33,977 nucleotides of DNA from Solihabitans fulvus (GTDB lineage: Bacteria > Actinomycetota > Actinomycetes > Mycobacteriales > Pseudonocardiaceae): the NCBI RefSeq assembly GCF_008386585.1, contig NZ_VUOB01000072.1:64559-98535 (forward strand), in the 5' to 3' direction. This document shows, piece by piece, positions 1 to 7,407 of this stretch. Numbering within the stretch: the stretch's first letter is position 1; every line of letters begins with the position of its first letter. The position numbers were made by a program, and so were the translations under genes. The notes below the pieces were generated by a model that saw nothing but the letters and a program-made list of their open reading frames with translations, was not told where the DNA came from and made no database searches.

Positions 1-94
1 CGGTGTCCGGGAGCGTTGTCGGGGTGATTTCGGGATCCAGGTCGTGTCTCGCAAGGCGCGGCCGCGTCCTCATCCCGCTGTTGGATGGGGGCGT

Positions 95-156
95 GGGTGC
101 AACGCCGCGAGACGCGGGCTGGGCCCGGAAGGACCCGGCGAACGCTTCTGGACACC
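95..156 (+). ncRNA. candidate structured 5' leader of the cation antiporter (possible Li+/Na+-type riboswitch)
   Basis: This leader lies 38 bases before the antiporter start. What is visible: a 5-bp hairpin CCGCG-AGA-CGCGG (about 104-116), a second stem GCTGGG/CCCGGC (about 118-139) enclosing a purine-rich loop with GGAAGGA, and flanking unpaired strings GGGTGCAACG and GCGAACGC. A compact two-hairpin fold with purine-rich joins is typical of a riboswitch aptamer. Its place before a cation/proton antiporter fits the nhaA-I (lithium) class. The resemblance to that class is from memory and unverified. It could instead be an unstructured GC-rich leader. Confidence 0.35.
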
Positions 157-193
157 GCACCAGCACATCGACCAAAAGGCGAGGGGTCCGGCA

Positions 194-1594
194 ATGTCAC
201 TTCAGCCGTCCGATCTGGCGGCCCTGCTCGTCGCGCTGACGCTGCTGCTCGTCGCCGCGCACGCCGTGGGCCGCGTGTTCACCGTCCTGCGGCAGCCGCC
301 GGTCATCGGCGAGATCCTGGCCGGGCTGCTGTTCGGCCCGACCGTGCTCGGCCTCGTCGCGCCGCACGCGCAGGCATTGCTGTTCCCCACCACCGGACCG
401 GTCGCGGTCGGCCTCGGTGTGCTCAACGAGCTCGGGCTGCTGTTGCTGATGTTCCTGGCCGGCCGGGAGGTGCCCGCCTACCGCGGCGGCAGCGCGAACC
501 GCTCCGTCCTCGCGATGGCCGTGACGGGGCTGACCATCCCGTTCGCGATCGCCCTGCTGGCGGTGCAGGCCGTCGACTACCGGACCTTCTCCGGCGTGCA
601 CGGCACAAAGGTGACCTTCGCGCTCGTCTTCGGCATGGGGATCGCGGTGACCAGCATCCCGGTCATCTCGCGGATCATGTTGGACCTGAACGTCATGCGG
701 ACCGCGTTCGCGCGGACCGTGCTGTCGGTGGCGCTGCTGGAGGACGTGGTCCTCTACGTCGCACTGGCGGCCATCCTGGGGCTGACCCAGGCCAAGTCGG
801 GCTCGGTCTTCGGGCTGTGGTCGCTGTTCCACCAGAACGCGACCGGCCCGACGACCGCCTACTACCTCGTGACGAGCCTGGTCTTCTTCTCGATCCTCAT
901 GCCGTTGGGCCGGCCGATCTTCGGGCGGCTCGCACGCAGTCGGCTGAACTTCGTCGAGCGGCGCAGCCCGACCGCGTTCCGGCTCGTCTTCCTGCTGGCG
1001 CTGGTGCTGGTGTGCGTCTTCCTCGGCCTGAACCCGATCTTCGGCGCGGTGTTGGCCGGGGTCGCGTCGGGTGGCGCGGACGACCGCGACGCCGACGAGT
1101 CGCGACGCGTGCGGTCCGCGCAGGCGTGGGACGCGCTGAAGAAGGTCTCGCTGGCCCTGTTCATCCCGCTGTACTTCGCCGGCGTCGGCCTCCGGATCGA
1201 CCTGGTGCACCACCTCACCGTGCTGTTCTTCGTGCTGTTCCTGCTGTTGGCCTGCGTCGCGAAGTCGGCGAGCGTCTGGCTCGGGGCGCGGCTGGCCGGC
1301 GAGTCGAACCGCAGCGCGCTGGACTTCGCGGTCGCGCTCAACGCGCGCGGCGGGCCGGGGATCGTGCTGGCCACGGTCACGCTCGCCGCAGGGGTGATCA
1401 ACGAGGACTTCTTCACCGTCCTGGTGCTTCTTTCCATTGTCACATCGGAGTTCGCGGGCCTGTGGCTACAGCACGTCAGCGTGCCCCGGCTGGTCATCGA
1501 AGAGGAGAGTGAAGATCATGACGACGCCGAGCCGCCCGCCAGGCGCAAGCCTCTTCACCGGGCGGGATCGCGCCCCGATGCGGGCGCACCTTAG
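194..1594 (+). CDS. CPA2-family cation/proton antiporter
   Basis: Polytopic inner-membrane protein of 466 residues, expected to exchange Na+ or K+ for H+. Hydrophobic segments run almost throughout, as in the 12-13 helix Kef/NhaS/NapA family. Family-like motifs are MFLAGREV (about residue 86), LLEDVVLY (about 182) with the acidic pair expected in the transport site, and NARGGPG (about 383). I chose the ATG at 194 because it follows the purine-rich GGCGAGGGG and begins just before the first helix; an open frame continues upstream but would add a highly charged, non-conserved stretch. The polar C-terminal tail (from about residue 440) is encoded in the region that overlaps the next gene by 77 bases. 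No regulatory RCK domain is visible. The ion cannot be told from sequence. The family call is secure. Confidence 0.88.
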   Translation: MSLQPSDLAALLVALTLLLVAAHAVGRVFTVLRQPPVIGEILAGLLFGPTVLGLVAPHAQALLFPTTGPVAVGLGVLNELGLLLLMFLAGREVPAYRGGSANRSVLAMAVTGLTIPFAIALLAVQAVDYRTFSGVHGTKVTFALVFGMGIAVTSIPVISRIMLDLNVMRTAFARTVLSVALLEDVVLYVALAAILGLTQAKSGSVFGLWSLFHQNATGPTTAYYLVTSLVFFSILMPLGRPIFGRLARSRLNFVERRSPTAFRLVFLLALVLVCVFLGLNPIFGAVLAGVASGGADDRDADESRRVRSAQAWDALKKVSLALFIPLYFAGVGLRIDLVHHLTVLFFVLFLLLACVAKSASVWLGARLAGESNRSALDFAVALNARGGPGIVLATVTLAAGVINEDFFTVLVLLSIVTSEFAGLWLQHVSVPRLVIEEESEDHDDAEPPARRKPLHRAGSRPDAGAP

Positions 1595-3200
1595 GTCGAT
1601 CGGGTACTCCCCCGCCGATCTCGCGAAGCCGATCGTCGGCGTGGCGCACTCGTGGATCGGGACCATGCCGTGCAACTACAACCACCGGGAGCTTGCCGAG
1701 GCGGTGCAGCGGGGCGTCCGGGAAGCCGGCGGCACGCCGATGGAGCTGAACACGATCGCGATCTCCGACGTGGCGACCATGGGCAGCGAGGGCATGAAGA
1801 CCTCGTTGGTCAGCCGCGAGGTCATCGCGGACTCCATCGAACTCGTTGCGCTGGGGCACATGTTCGACGCCCTGGTCACCATCGTCGGCTGCGACAAGAC
1901 GATTCCGGCGGCGGCCATGGCGCACGTCCGGCTGAACATCCCTGGCGCGATCATCTACTCGGGATCCATCATGCCGGGCCGGTGGGCGGACCGGCAGGTC
2001 ACCGTCGCGAGCGTGTTCGAGGCGGTCGGCGCCAACGCGGCGGGCCGGCTGTCCGACGACGGGCTGCGCTCGCTGGAGGAACGCGCGTGCCCCGGCGCCG
2101 GCGCGTGCGGCGGTCAGTACACCGCCAACACCATGGCCATGGTCCTGGAGTTCCTCGGCCTGTCCCCGCTCGGCTCGGCCGGCCCGCCCGCCCTGGACTC
2201 CCGGCGCACGGACGTGGCCGTGGCGGCCGGCGGGCTGGCGATGCGCGCGTTCCGCGAGGACCTTCGCCCGGACCGCATCCTGACCAGGAAGGCGTTCGTC
2301 AACGCCATCACGGCCAGCGCGGCGACCGCCGGCTCGACCAACGCCGTGCTGCACCTGCTCGCGATCGCGCGCGAGGCCGGGATCCCACTCGAACTCGCCG
2401 ACTTCGACGAGATCAGCGCGCGGACACCCGTCATCGCCGACCTCATGCCGCACGGCCGGTACACCGCCGTCGACCTCGACCGCGCGGGCGGCAGCCGGCT
2501 CATCGCGCGTCGACTCGCCGACGCCGGGCTCCTGCATACCGAACAGCTGACGGTGACCGGGCGAAGTATGGGACAGGAAGCCGAGTGCGCGGTCGAGCGC
2601 GACGGCCAGGACGTGGTCGTCCCGGTCGACCGCCCGCTCGAACAGCACGGCGGGCTCGCGATACTGCGCGGAAACCTCGCTCCGGACGGCTGCGTCGTGA
2701 AGACCGCCGGGTTGCGCCAGCTCAGCCACACCGGCCCGGCGCGGGTGTTCGAGTCCGAGGAAGCTGCCATGGCTGCCGTCCAGTCCGGGGCGATCAACGA
2801 GGGCGACGTGGTCGTGATCCGGTACGAGGGGCCGCGCGGCGGGCCCGGCATGCGGGAGATGCTCGGGGTCACCGCGGCCCTGGTCGGGCGGGACCTCGGC
2901 CGGACGGTCGCGCTGGTCACCGACGGCCGGTTCTCCGGCGCCACAAGGGGTCTGATGGCGGGACACGTGTCCCCGGAGGCCGCAGTCGGCGGTCCCATCG
3001 CCGCCCTCGCCGAGGGCGACATCGTGACGCTGGACGTGCCGACCAGGACGGTGCGGGTGCGGTTGACCGACGAACAACTGCGTGAGCGGCTGCGGGCCTG
3101 GCGCGCGCCGGAGAGCGCGTACCGCGCCGGGGTGATGGCGAAGTACCGGGCGCTGGTCGAGTCGGCCTCCGACGGGGCAGTGCTGCGGGTGTCGCCATGA
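1518..3200 (+). CDS. ilvD: dihydroxy-acid dehydratase family (IlvD/Edd) protein
   Basis: 560 residues, the normal length for [2Fe-2S] dihydroxy-acid dehydratases, which convert 2,3-dihydroxy acids to 2-keto acids in branched-chain amino acid synthesis. The three expected cluster cysteines are present: C52 (MPCNYNH), C125 (GCDKTIP) and C197 (ACGGQYTANT). GSTNAVLH and the C-terminal VTDGRFSGATRG also match the family. The ATG at 1518 has a strong AGAGGAG upstream and places family homology near residue 10, so the long overlap with the antiporter looks real. The next gene starts inside its stop codon, so it is coupled to a short-chain dehydrogenase. That pairing is more like a catabolic or secondary set than an ilv operon, so a sugar-acid dehydratase role is a real alternative. 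The gene symbol names the family only. Confidence 0.85.
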   Translation: MTTPSRPPGASLFTGRDRAPMRAHLRSIGYSPADLAKPIVGVAHSWIGTMPCNYNHRELAEAVQRGVREAGGTPMELNTIAISDVATMGSEGMKTSLVSREVIADSIELVALGHMFDALVTIVGCDKTIPAAAMAHVRLNIPGAIIYSGSIMPGRWADRQVTVASVFEAVGANAAGRLSDDGLRSLEERACPGAGACGGQYTANTMAMVLEFLGLSPLGSAGPPALDSRRTDVAVAAGGLAMRAFREDLRPDRILTRKAFVNAITASAATAGSTNAVLHLLAIAREAGIPLELADFDEISARTPVIADLMPHGRYTAVDLDRAGGSRLIARRLADAGLLHTEQLTVTGRSMGQEAECAVERDGQDVVVPVDRPLEQHGGLAILRGNLAPDGCVVKTAGLRQLSHTGPARVFESEEAAMAAVQSGAINEGDVVVIRYEGPRGGPGMREMLGVTAALVGRDLGRTVALVTDGRFSGATRGLMAGHVSPEAAVGGPIAALAEGDIVTLDVPTRTVRVRLTDEQLRERLRAWRAPESAYRAGVMAKYRALVESASDGAVLRVSP

Positions 3201-3955
3201 GACTCAAGGGACTGTCGTGCGTGGTGACCGGCGCCGCGGCCGGAATCGGCCAGGCCACCGCGGTTCGGTTCGCCGCCGAGGGCGCCAGGCTGGTCCTCAC
3301 CGACGTCGACGCCGCCGGTCTCGCGGAAGTGCGGGCGGAACTGTCCGACGCGGGTGCCGAGGTTGCGGCCGTGGTCGGCGACGTCGCCGAGCCCGCGGAC
3401 GCGCACGCGATGATCGAGGCCGCCGTGCGCTGTCACGGCCGGATCGACGTGCTGGTCGCCAACGCCGGCGTGATCCCGTTGGTCGACATCGTCACCGCGA
3501 CGCTTGCGGACTGGGAATCGGTGATGCGGGTCGATGGCCGGGGCATGTTCCTGACCTGCAAGTACGCCATCGAACGGATGCGGGAGTCCGGCGGCGGCTC
3601 GATCGTGTGCGTGTCCTCGATCTCCGGAGTGGCCGGGCAGAGCGGGCAGGCCACCTACGGGCCGGCGAAGTTCGTGGCGTCCGGGCTGACCAAGCACCTG
3701 GCCGTCGAGTGGGCCAGCGCCGGGATCCGGGTCAACGCCGTCGCGCCGGGAACGATCATGACCAAGCGGGTGCGCCAGCTACCGGACGAGCCCGGCGGCG
3801 CGGAGTACCTCGCCGACATCACGAGCAAGCACCCGCTCGGCCGGCTCGGCACCCCGGAGGAGGTCGCCGCCGTCATCGCCTTCCTCGCCAGCGGCGAGGC
3901 GTCCTTCGTCACCGGCGCGATAGTTCCGGTGGACGGCGGCTACCTGGCCCAGTAG
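3197..3955 (+). CDS. short-chain dehydrogenase/reductase (SDR)
   Basis: Classical SDR of 252 residues, an NAD(P)-dependent alcohol/ketone oxidoreductase. The N-terminal TGAAAGIG nucleotide-binding motif, the NAG motif (VANAGV), catalytic S141, Y154 and K158 (YGPAK), and the C-terminal VPVDGGY are all present. The start ATG overlaps the dehydratase stop (ATGA), indicating translational coupling; dehydratase and dehydrogenase may act in sequence on one hydroxy-acid substrate, which is inference. An Asp after the second strand (TDVDAAG) suggests a preference for NAD over NADP. The stop codon lies inside the first unit of a 15-bp tandem repeat. The substrate is unknown. Confidence 0.9.
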   Translation: MRLKGLSCVVTGAAAGIGQATAVRFAAEGARLVLTDVDAAGLAEVRAELSDAGAEVAAVVGDVAEPADAHAMIEAAVRCHGRIDVLVANAGVIPLVDIVTATLADWESVMRVDGRGMFLTCKYAIERMRESGGGSIVCVSSISGVAGQSGQATYGPAKFVASGLTKHLAVEWASAGIRVNAVAPGTIMTKRVRQLPDEPGGAEYLADITSKHPLGRLGTPEEVAAVIAFLASGEASFVTGAIVPVDGGYLAQ

Positions 3956-4016
3956 TCATCTGGCCCAGCAGTCATCGGCCCAGCAGTCATCGGCCCAGTA
4001 GTCATCGGCCCAACAG
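3946..4016 (+). repeat. 15-bp tandem repeat running out of the SDR stop codon
   Basis: Units of GGCCCAGYAGTCATC begin at 3946, 3962, 3977, 3992 and (partial) 4007. One extra T separates the first and second units. Unit 1 encodes the last residues and TAG stop of the SDR gene, so the array arose by duplication of the gene's end. Units 2 and 3 carry CAG where units 1 and 4 carry TAG. There are about 4.7 copies in total. Confidence 0.9.
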
Positions 4017-4167
4017 GACGAGCAAGCGCTTGGTGGGTAGGACTGGCGAACCGCCGGCCCTACCTACCGCTGTGTTCGCCGCATTGGTCCGCCTCCCGCC
4101 CGCGGGGCCACGGCACCTCGACGCCCCACACCCGTTCGCTAGGCAAGCCCACTACTCCGTGATACCG

Positions 4168-4196
4168 TATAGTGGTACTCAGTAGTACATAGTACC
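4168..4196 (+). promoter_or_regulatory. PadR operator/promoter region
   Basis: A nested set of inverted repeats lies just before the PadR gene: GTACT (4175-4179) and AGTAC (4184-4188) around CAGT, and GGTACT (4174-4179) with AGTACC (4191-4196). A TATAGT at 4168-4173 could be a -10 box. AT-rich dyads in this position are typical of autoregulatory PadR sites. No binding data are implied. Confidence 0.6.
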
Positions 4197-4217
4197 GAGG
4201 TCGGGAGTGGGCCCACG

Positions 4218-4544
4218 ATGGACGATCTGACGGAGATGCTGAAGGGCACCCTCGAGGGCTGCGTGCTGGAGATCATCGCCAGCGAGGAGACCTACGGGTA
4301 CGCCATCACGCGTCGGCTGAACGAACTCGGCTTCGTCGACGTCATCGAGGGGACGGTCTACACCATCTTGCTGCGGCTGGAGAAGAACGGGCTCGTCCAG
4401 GTGACGAAACGCCCCTCCGGAATGGGTCCGCCGCGCAAATTCTATGCGCTCAACGACGCGGGACGGGAAGAACTCGCGGCGTTCTGGGCGAAATGGGAGT
4501 ACCTCTCATCGCGCATCGACAAGCTCAGGGAGGACGGGAAATGA
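4218..4544 (+). CDS. PadR-family transcriptional regulator (short form)
   Basis: A 108-residue winged-helix protein of the short PadR class. Recognisable parts are the N-terminal helix (LKGTLEGCVLEIIAS), the YGYAITRRL recognition region, EGTVYTILLRLEKNGLV and the wing PRKFYALNDAG, followed by a short dimerisation helix. These proteins usually repress their own operon and are released by a ligand or stress signal. The ATG is preceded by GGTCGGGAGTGGG. The stop codon overlaps the start of the first DUF1048 gene (ATGA), so regulator and effector are one transcription unit. The palindromes at 4174-4196 are its likely target. Confidence 0.9.
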   Translation: MDDLTEMLKGTLEGCVLEIIASEETYGYAITRRLNELGFVDVIEGTVYTILLRLEKNGLVQVTKRPSGMGPPRKFYALNDAGREELAAFWAKWEYLSSRIDKLREDGK

Positions 4545-4897
4545 ACTTGTGGGACCTCGTCACGGGCAGCGATCTCACCAGGGAACTCAAGGCGTTCGAC
4601 GCTCGGGCCGAAGCATTGCCGGCCGACTACCGGGGGGCGTGGGACCAGATCAAGGCCCACCTCTTCCTCCACGGGGACTTCACGGGCCGCAACCTCATGC
4701 CGATCCTCGACGGCGCACTGGGCCTGCTCGAAGAAACAGCGGCGGAGGGGCAGGGCGTTCACGACGTGCTCGGCGACGACATCCAGGGATTCTGCACGGC
4801 CCTGGCCGGCGGGCAGGAGGCTCGAACCTATCGCGACCGGTGGCGCGAGCAGCTGAACCGGAACGTGGCACGGAAATTGGACCAGCTGGGAGGCTGA
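4541..4897 (+). CDS. DUF1048 protein, first of a tandem pair
   Basis: A 118-residue, all-alpha, acidic soluble protein with the pattern of the DUF1048 family: ELKAFDARAEALPADYRGAW near the N-terminus, a helical core, and DDIQGFCTAL toward the C-terminus. It has no signal peptide or membrane segment. Function is unknown for the family, but DUF1048 genes are repeatedly found next to short PadR regulators in Firmicutes and Actinobacteria. Start ATG overlaps the PadR stop by ATGA; GGGAGGACGGGAA upstream can serve as ribosome-binding site. It is clearly paralogous to the next gene, sharing ALP-DY and the D-x-x-x-FC signature. Confidence 0.75.
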   Translation: MNLWDLVTGSDLTRELKAFDARAEALPADYRGAWDQIKAHLFLHGDFTGRNLMPILDGALGLLEETAAEGQGVHDVLGDDIQGFCTALAGGQEARTYRDRWREQLNRNVARKLDQLGG

Positions 4898-4898
4898 C

Positions 4899-5225
4899 GT
4901 GGGCATCCAGGACATCATCGAGGGCAAGAAGCAGTGGCGGGCACACACGGCGCGGGTCAAGGCGCTCCCGCCGGACTACCAGATCGTCTACAAGGAGATG
5001 CAGAAGTACCTCTTCAAGGTCGGACCGGTCGACTTGCCCGACGGGAACCTGCTCTCCGGGATTGTCGATTTCTTCGAGGAGGGCGTCGCGGCCGGCAAGG
5101 GAGTCCTGGAACTCATCGGCACCGACGTCGCCGCCTTCTGCGACGACCTGGTCAAGAACTCACGCACCTACGCCGATATCTACCAGGCGTCCATCAGCGA
5201 AGAACTCGGCACTCCCGAGAAGTAA
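4899..5225 (+). CDS. DUF1048 protein, second of a tandem pair
   Basis: A 108-residue DUF1048 protein starting with GTG one base after the stop of its paralogue, with GGGAGG in the right place upstream. Family-like features are KQWRAHTARVKALPPDYQIVYKEMQKY, a long amphipathic helical middle (FFEEGVAAGKGVLELIG) and TDVAAFCDDLVKN. It is predicted all-alpha and cytoplasmic. Compared with the first copy, the N-terminus is more basic and the C-terminus shorter, so the two may form a heteromer (inference). After the stop codon the same frame stays open for 31 more codons (see 5226-5321). Confidence 0.78.
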   Translation: MGIQDIIEGKKQWRAHTARVKALPPDYQIVYKEMQKYLFKVGPVDLPDGNLLSGIVDFFEEGVAAGKGVLELIGTDVAAFCDDLVKNSRTYADIYQASISEELGTPEK

Positions 5226-5321
5226 CACTTCCCTCAACCGATAGATGTCCGGGGCGCGGAATCGCTGGTCGACGACCTCGCTGACCTGTCCGAACGGGCC
5301 GCAGCGGAGAGAAGACAGTAA
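5226..5321 (+). pseudogene. short coding-like remnant after the DUF1048 pair
   Basis: Directly after the TAA at 5223-5225 the same reading frame continues for 31 codons to a TAA at 5319. It contains a charged helical string (ESLVDDLADLSERAAAERRQ) with strongly coding-like composition. There is no start codon with a ribosome-binding site. It may be the tail of a lost gene or a former C-terminal extension of the second DUF1048 protein. Homology is not recognised. Confidence 0.3.
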
Positions 5322-5333
5322 GAAAGGCACAGC

Positions 5334-6128
5334 ATGACCATCGCACAATCCGCCTGGACCGGCATGTTGTCGGTCGACGACACCGCGCTGTTCGTGAACG
5401 ACACCGGCGGCCCCGGACATCCCGTGGTCTACCTCAACGGCGCCTACGCCGACCAGTCGCACTGGCGGCGCGTCATCACCGACCTGGGCAGCGATTACCG
5501 GCACATCACCTACGACGAGCGCGCCCGCGGCAAGTCGAAGCGCTCGGCCGACTATTCGTTCGAGGCGTCCCTGCGGGATTTGGACGCCGTGCTCAAGGCG
5601 AGGGATGTCCAGCGGCCGGTGCTGGCCGGCTGGTCCTACGGCGGCATCCTGGGCTGGCATTGGGCCGACCGGAACCCTGACCGCGTTCAGGGCCTAGTGA
5701 CCGTGGACGCGTTCCCGGTCGGCCTGACCGGCGAGGCCGGCCAGGAGCGGATCCGGAAGCTGTTCCGCCGGTGGCGGTTGTTGTTCCCGATCGCCGCTCG
5801 GTTGGGCCTGGCCGCACGGATGAGCGCCGACCAGCACGCCGACGTCAACATCGAGCTCAACGAGATCGCCGCCGCGAGCGGGCCGGTGATCGAGCGCCTG
5901 ACCTGCCCGGTGCGGTTCGTGCTGGCCACCGGCGACAGCCTAGGCAGCAAGGACGGGGAGATGGAGGAGGGCCGGGGCGTGCTCGACCCGCTGCTCGCCA
6001 GCAACCCGAACCTCAAGGTGAGCGCCAAGGTCGCCAGCAACCACAGCAAGATCCTGCGTAACGACTCCCCGGCCGTCGCCAAGGCCATCCGCGAGCTCAC
6101 CGCCGCTCGAGGCCACGCGGTCGGCTGA
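5334..6128 (+). CDS. alpha/beta-fold hydrolase
   Basis: 264 residues, single-domain alpha/beta hydrolase. An oxyanion-side segment VVYLNGAYADQSHW is followed by YDERARGKS and the nucleophile elbow GWSYGG with S101. A late histidine in ASNHSKILRNDSP is the likely catalytic base; the acid residue is probably the Asp in the ATGDSLGSKD loop. There is no signal peptide, so it acts in the cytoplasm. AAAGG lies about 8 bases before the ATG at 5334. It follows the PadR-DUF1048 genes by 108 bases on the same strand and may belong to the same regulon. The substrate cannot be deduced; esterase, lactonase or haloperoxidase-like activities are all possible. Confidence 0.85.
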   Translation: MTIAQSAWTGMLSVDDTALFVNDTGGPGHPVVYLNGAYADQSHWRRVITDLGSDYRHITYDERARGKSKRSADYSFEASLRDLDAVLKARDVQRPVLAGWSYGGILGWHWADRNPDRVQGLVTVDAFPVGLTGEAGQERIRKLFRRWRLLFPIAARLGLAARMSADQHADVNIELNEIAAASGPVIERLTCPVRFVLATGDSLGSKDGEMEEGRGVLDPLLASNPNLKVSAKVASNHSKILRNDSPAVAKAIRELTAARGHAVG

Positions 6129-6193
6129 GGCGTTGGCAGACGGTGTCACGGTCGACCAGGTGGCCCGGGGCGTCGATTGTCAGCGATGCGCAG

Positions 6194-6784
6194 TCATGGC
6201 TGTTGCCCTTCTCGATGGACTACGCGGTAACGCAGATGTGTGGCGTTGCGGCCTTCGAGCCGCCGGACGAGCTCCAGTTCGACGTGGCCGTGTCCGGTCG
6301 GCTCGAACAGCCGCCGTCCGTCACCCAGCAGCACGGGGACAAGATGCAGTTCGAGTTCGTCGAGCTGGCCCGCTGCCAGCAGGGCCCGTGCCGCACCCGC
6401 GCCATGAACCAGCACGGCTCGATCTCCCGCTGCTTCTCGGGCCTCGGCGGCACACGCGTTGACGTCGGTGTAGAACTTCGCGCTGCCAGGAGGCTCGTCG
6501 GCCGGGTCGATGGTGTGAGTGAGGACGTGGATCGGCACGCCGTCGTGGTGGTCGCCGTGCCATCGCTTGGCCAGCTCGAACGTGCGGCGTCCGGATATCA
6601 CGGCGCCGGTGGCCGCGGCCTCGGCGTACACCTGTCCGTTGATCCCCTCGGACATCCGGTCGTCGAGCCAGTTGAACAGCCGCCCTCCGTCGCGGCCCAG
6701 TTCCTGGCCCGGCCGGTCGTCCGGCCCGGCGATGTACCCGTCGACCGACATGGACATGTACAGCCGCAGTGGCGTCCTACCCAT
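6194..6784 (-). CDS. dihydrofolate reductase-like protein (RibD C-terminal family)
   Basis: 196 residues with the fold signature of the RibD_C/DHFR-like family: MSMSVDGYIAGPDDRPGQ at the N-terminus, AVISGRRTFE in the nucleotide-binding region and a C-terminal DELELHLVPVLLGDGRRLF. Such proteins bind NADPH; most stand-alone members have no known substrate and are not true folate enzymes. The ATG at 6784 is 2 bases after the stop of the VOC gene, and GAAGGGGATTAGGG serves as its ribosome-binding site, so the two are co-translated. An open frame upstream belongs to the VOC region and was not used. It converges on the hydrolase gene with 65 bases between them. Confidence 0.88.
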   Translation of the reverse strand: MGRTPLRLYMSMSVDGYIAGPDDRPGQELGRDGGRLFNWLDDRMSEGINGQVYAEAAATGAVISGRRTFELAKRWHGDHHDGVPIHVLTHTIDPADEPPGSAKFYTDVNACAAEAREAAGDRAVLVHGAGAARALLAAGQLDELELHLVPVLLGDGRRLFEPTGHGHVELELVRRLEGRNATHLRYRVVHREGQQP

Positions 6785-6786
6785 CC

Positions 6787-7203
6787 CTAATCCCCTTCCG
6801 CTGGCCAGTCGGCGGCGGTCATGCCGTCGGTGTGGCCCGCGGGCCACTGGACGAGTTCGATCCGGCGACCGTCCGGGTCGGCGATGAACGCCGTCTTCAG
6901 GCCGTCATCGCTGTCCTGCCCTGGGGCGACCGGCTCGATCCCGTGGCCGGCCAGCACGTCAAGCGTGTCGGCCATCGACTCGACCTGCACGACGAAGTGG
7001 CTCACGTCGGTGCCACGGTCGACCGGGTCGCCATCGTGCACCAGCTCGACGGTGACGAACTCGTCGCCGGGGAGCTTGAGCATGGTCAGATGCCCGATCG
7101 GCGTCTCGGGCACGCTATCGACGACCTCGTAGCCGACAGCCGTGTAGAACGCTAGCGACCGCCCGAGATCGGTCACCCGCAATCCGACGTGCAACGTTCT
7201 CAT
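6787..7203 (-). CDS. VOC-family (glyoxalase/bleomycin-resistance fold) protein
   Basis: 138 residues with two beta-alpha-beta-beta-beta modules. LHVGLRVTDLGRSLAFYTAVGYEVV starts the first; DVSHFVVQVESMADT and FIADPDGRRIELVQWP form the second. Metal ligands expected in the superfamily are visible as H5, the glutamate in VELVH, H in SHFVV and E in RRIELVQ. This set is like glyoxalase I (lactoylglutathione lyase), so an actual lyase activity is possible. The ATG at 7203 follows a textbook GGAGG at about 7210-7214. It is co-directional and coupled with the reductase gene downstream. Confidence 0.88.
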   Translation of the reverse strand: MRTLHVGLRVTDLGRSLAFYTAVGYEVVDSVPETPIGHLTMLKLPGDEFVTVELVHDGDPVDRGTDVSHFVVQVESMADTLDVLAGHGIEPVAPGQDSDDGLKTAFIADPDGRRIELVQWPAGHTDGMTAADWPAEGD

Positions 7204-7407
7204 CCCAGTACCTCCATTGCGTGCGTCGATCATGCTGCGACCTGGGTTCACCGCGCCGGTACTCGGTACCGTCTTGCATCTCGGCATGCTCGTCCTGGTG
7301 GACCTCGTGAGTTTCGGATTGATCATGATCGCGGTGCTGCTGATGGCGTGTACCCGGATCTCACGGACGGTGTGCGCCAGTATCGCGCTGAACGAGAGGC
7401 TGGCTTC

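Noticed and set aside
3..239. Open frame at the left edge
   Set aside because: No ribosome-binding site or recognisable homology; it overlaps the antiporter leader and start, and looks like a high-GC chance frame.
3946..4016. Possible CRISPR-like array
   Set aside because: Units are head-to-tail with no spacers and derive from the SDR gene end; no cas genes are present.
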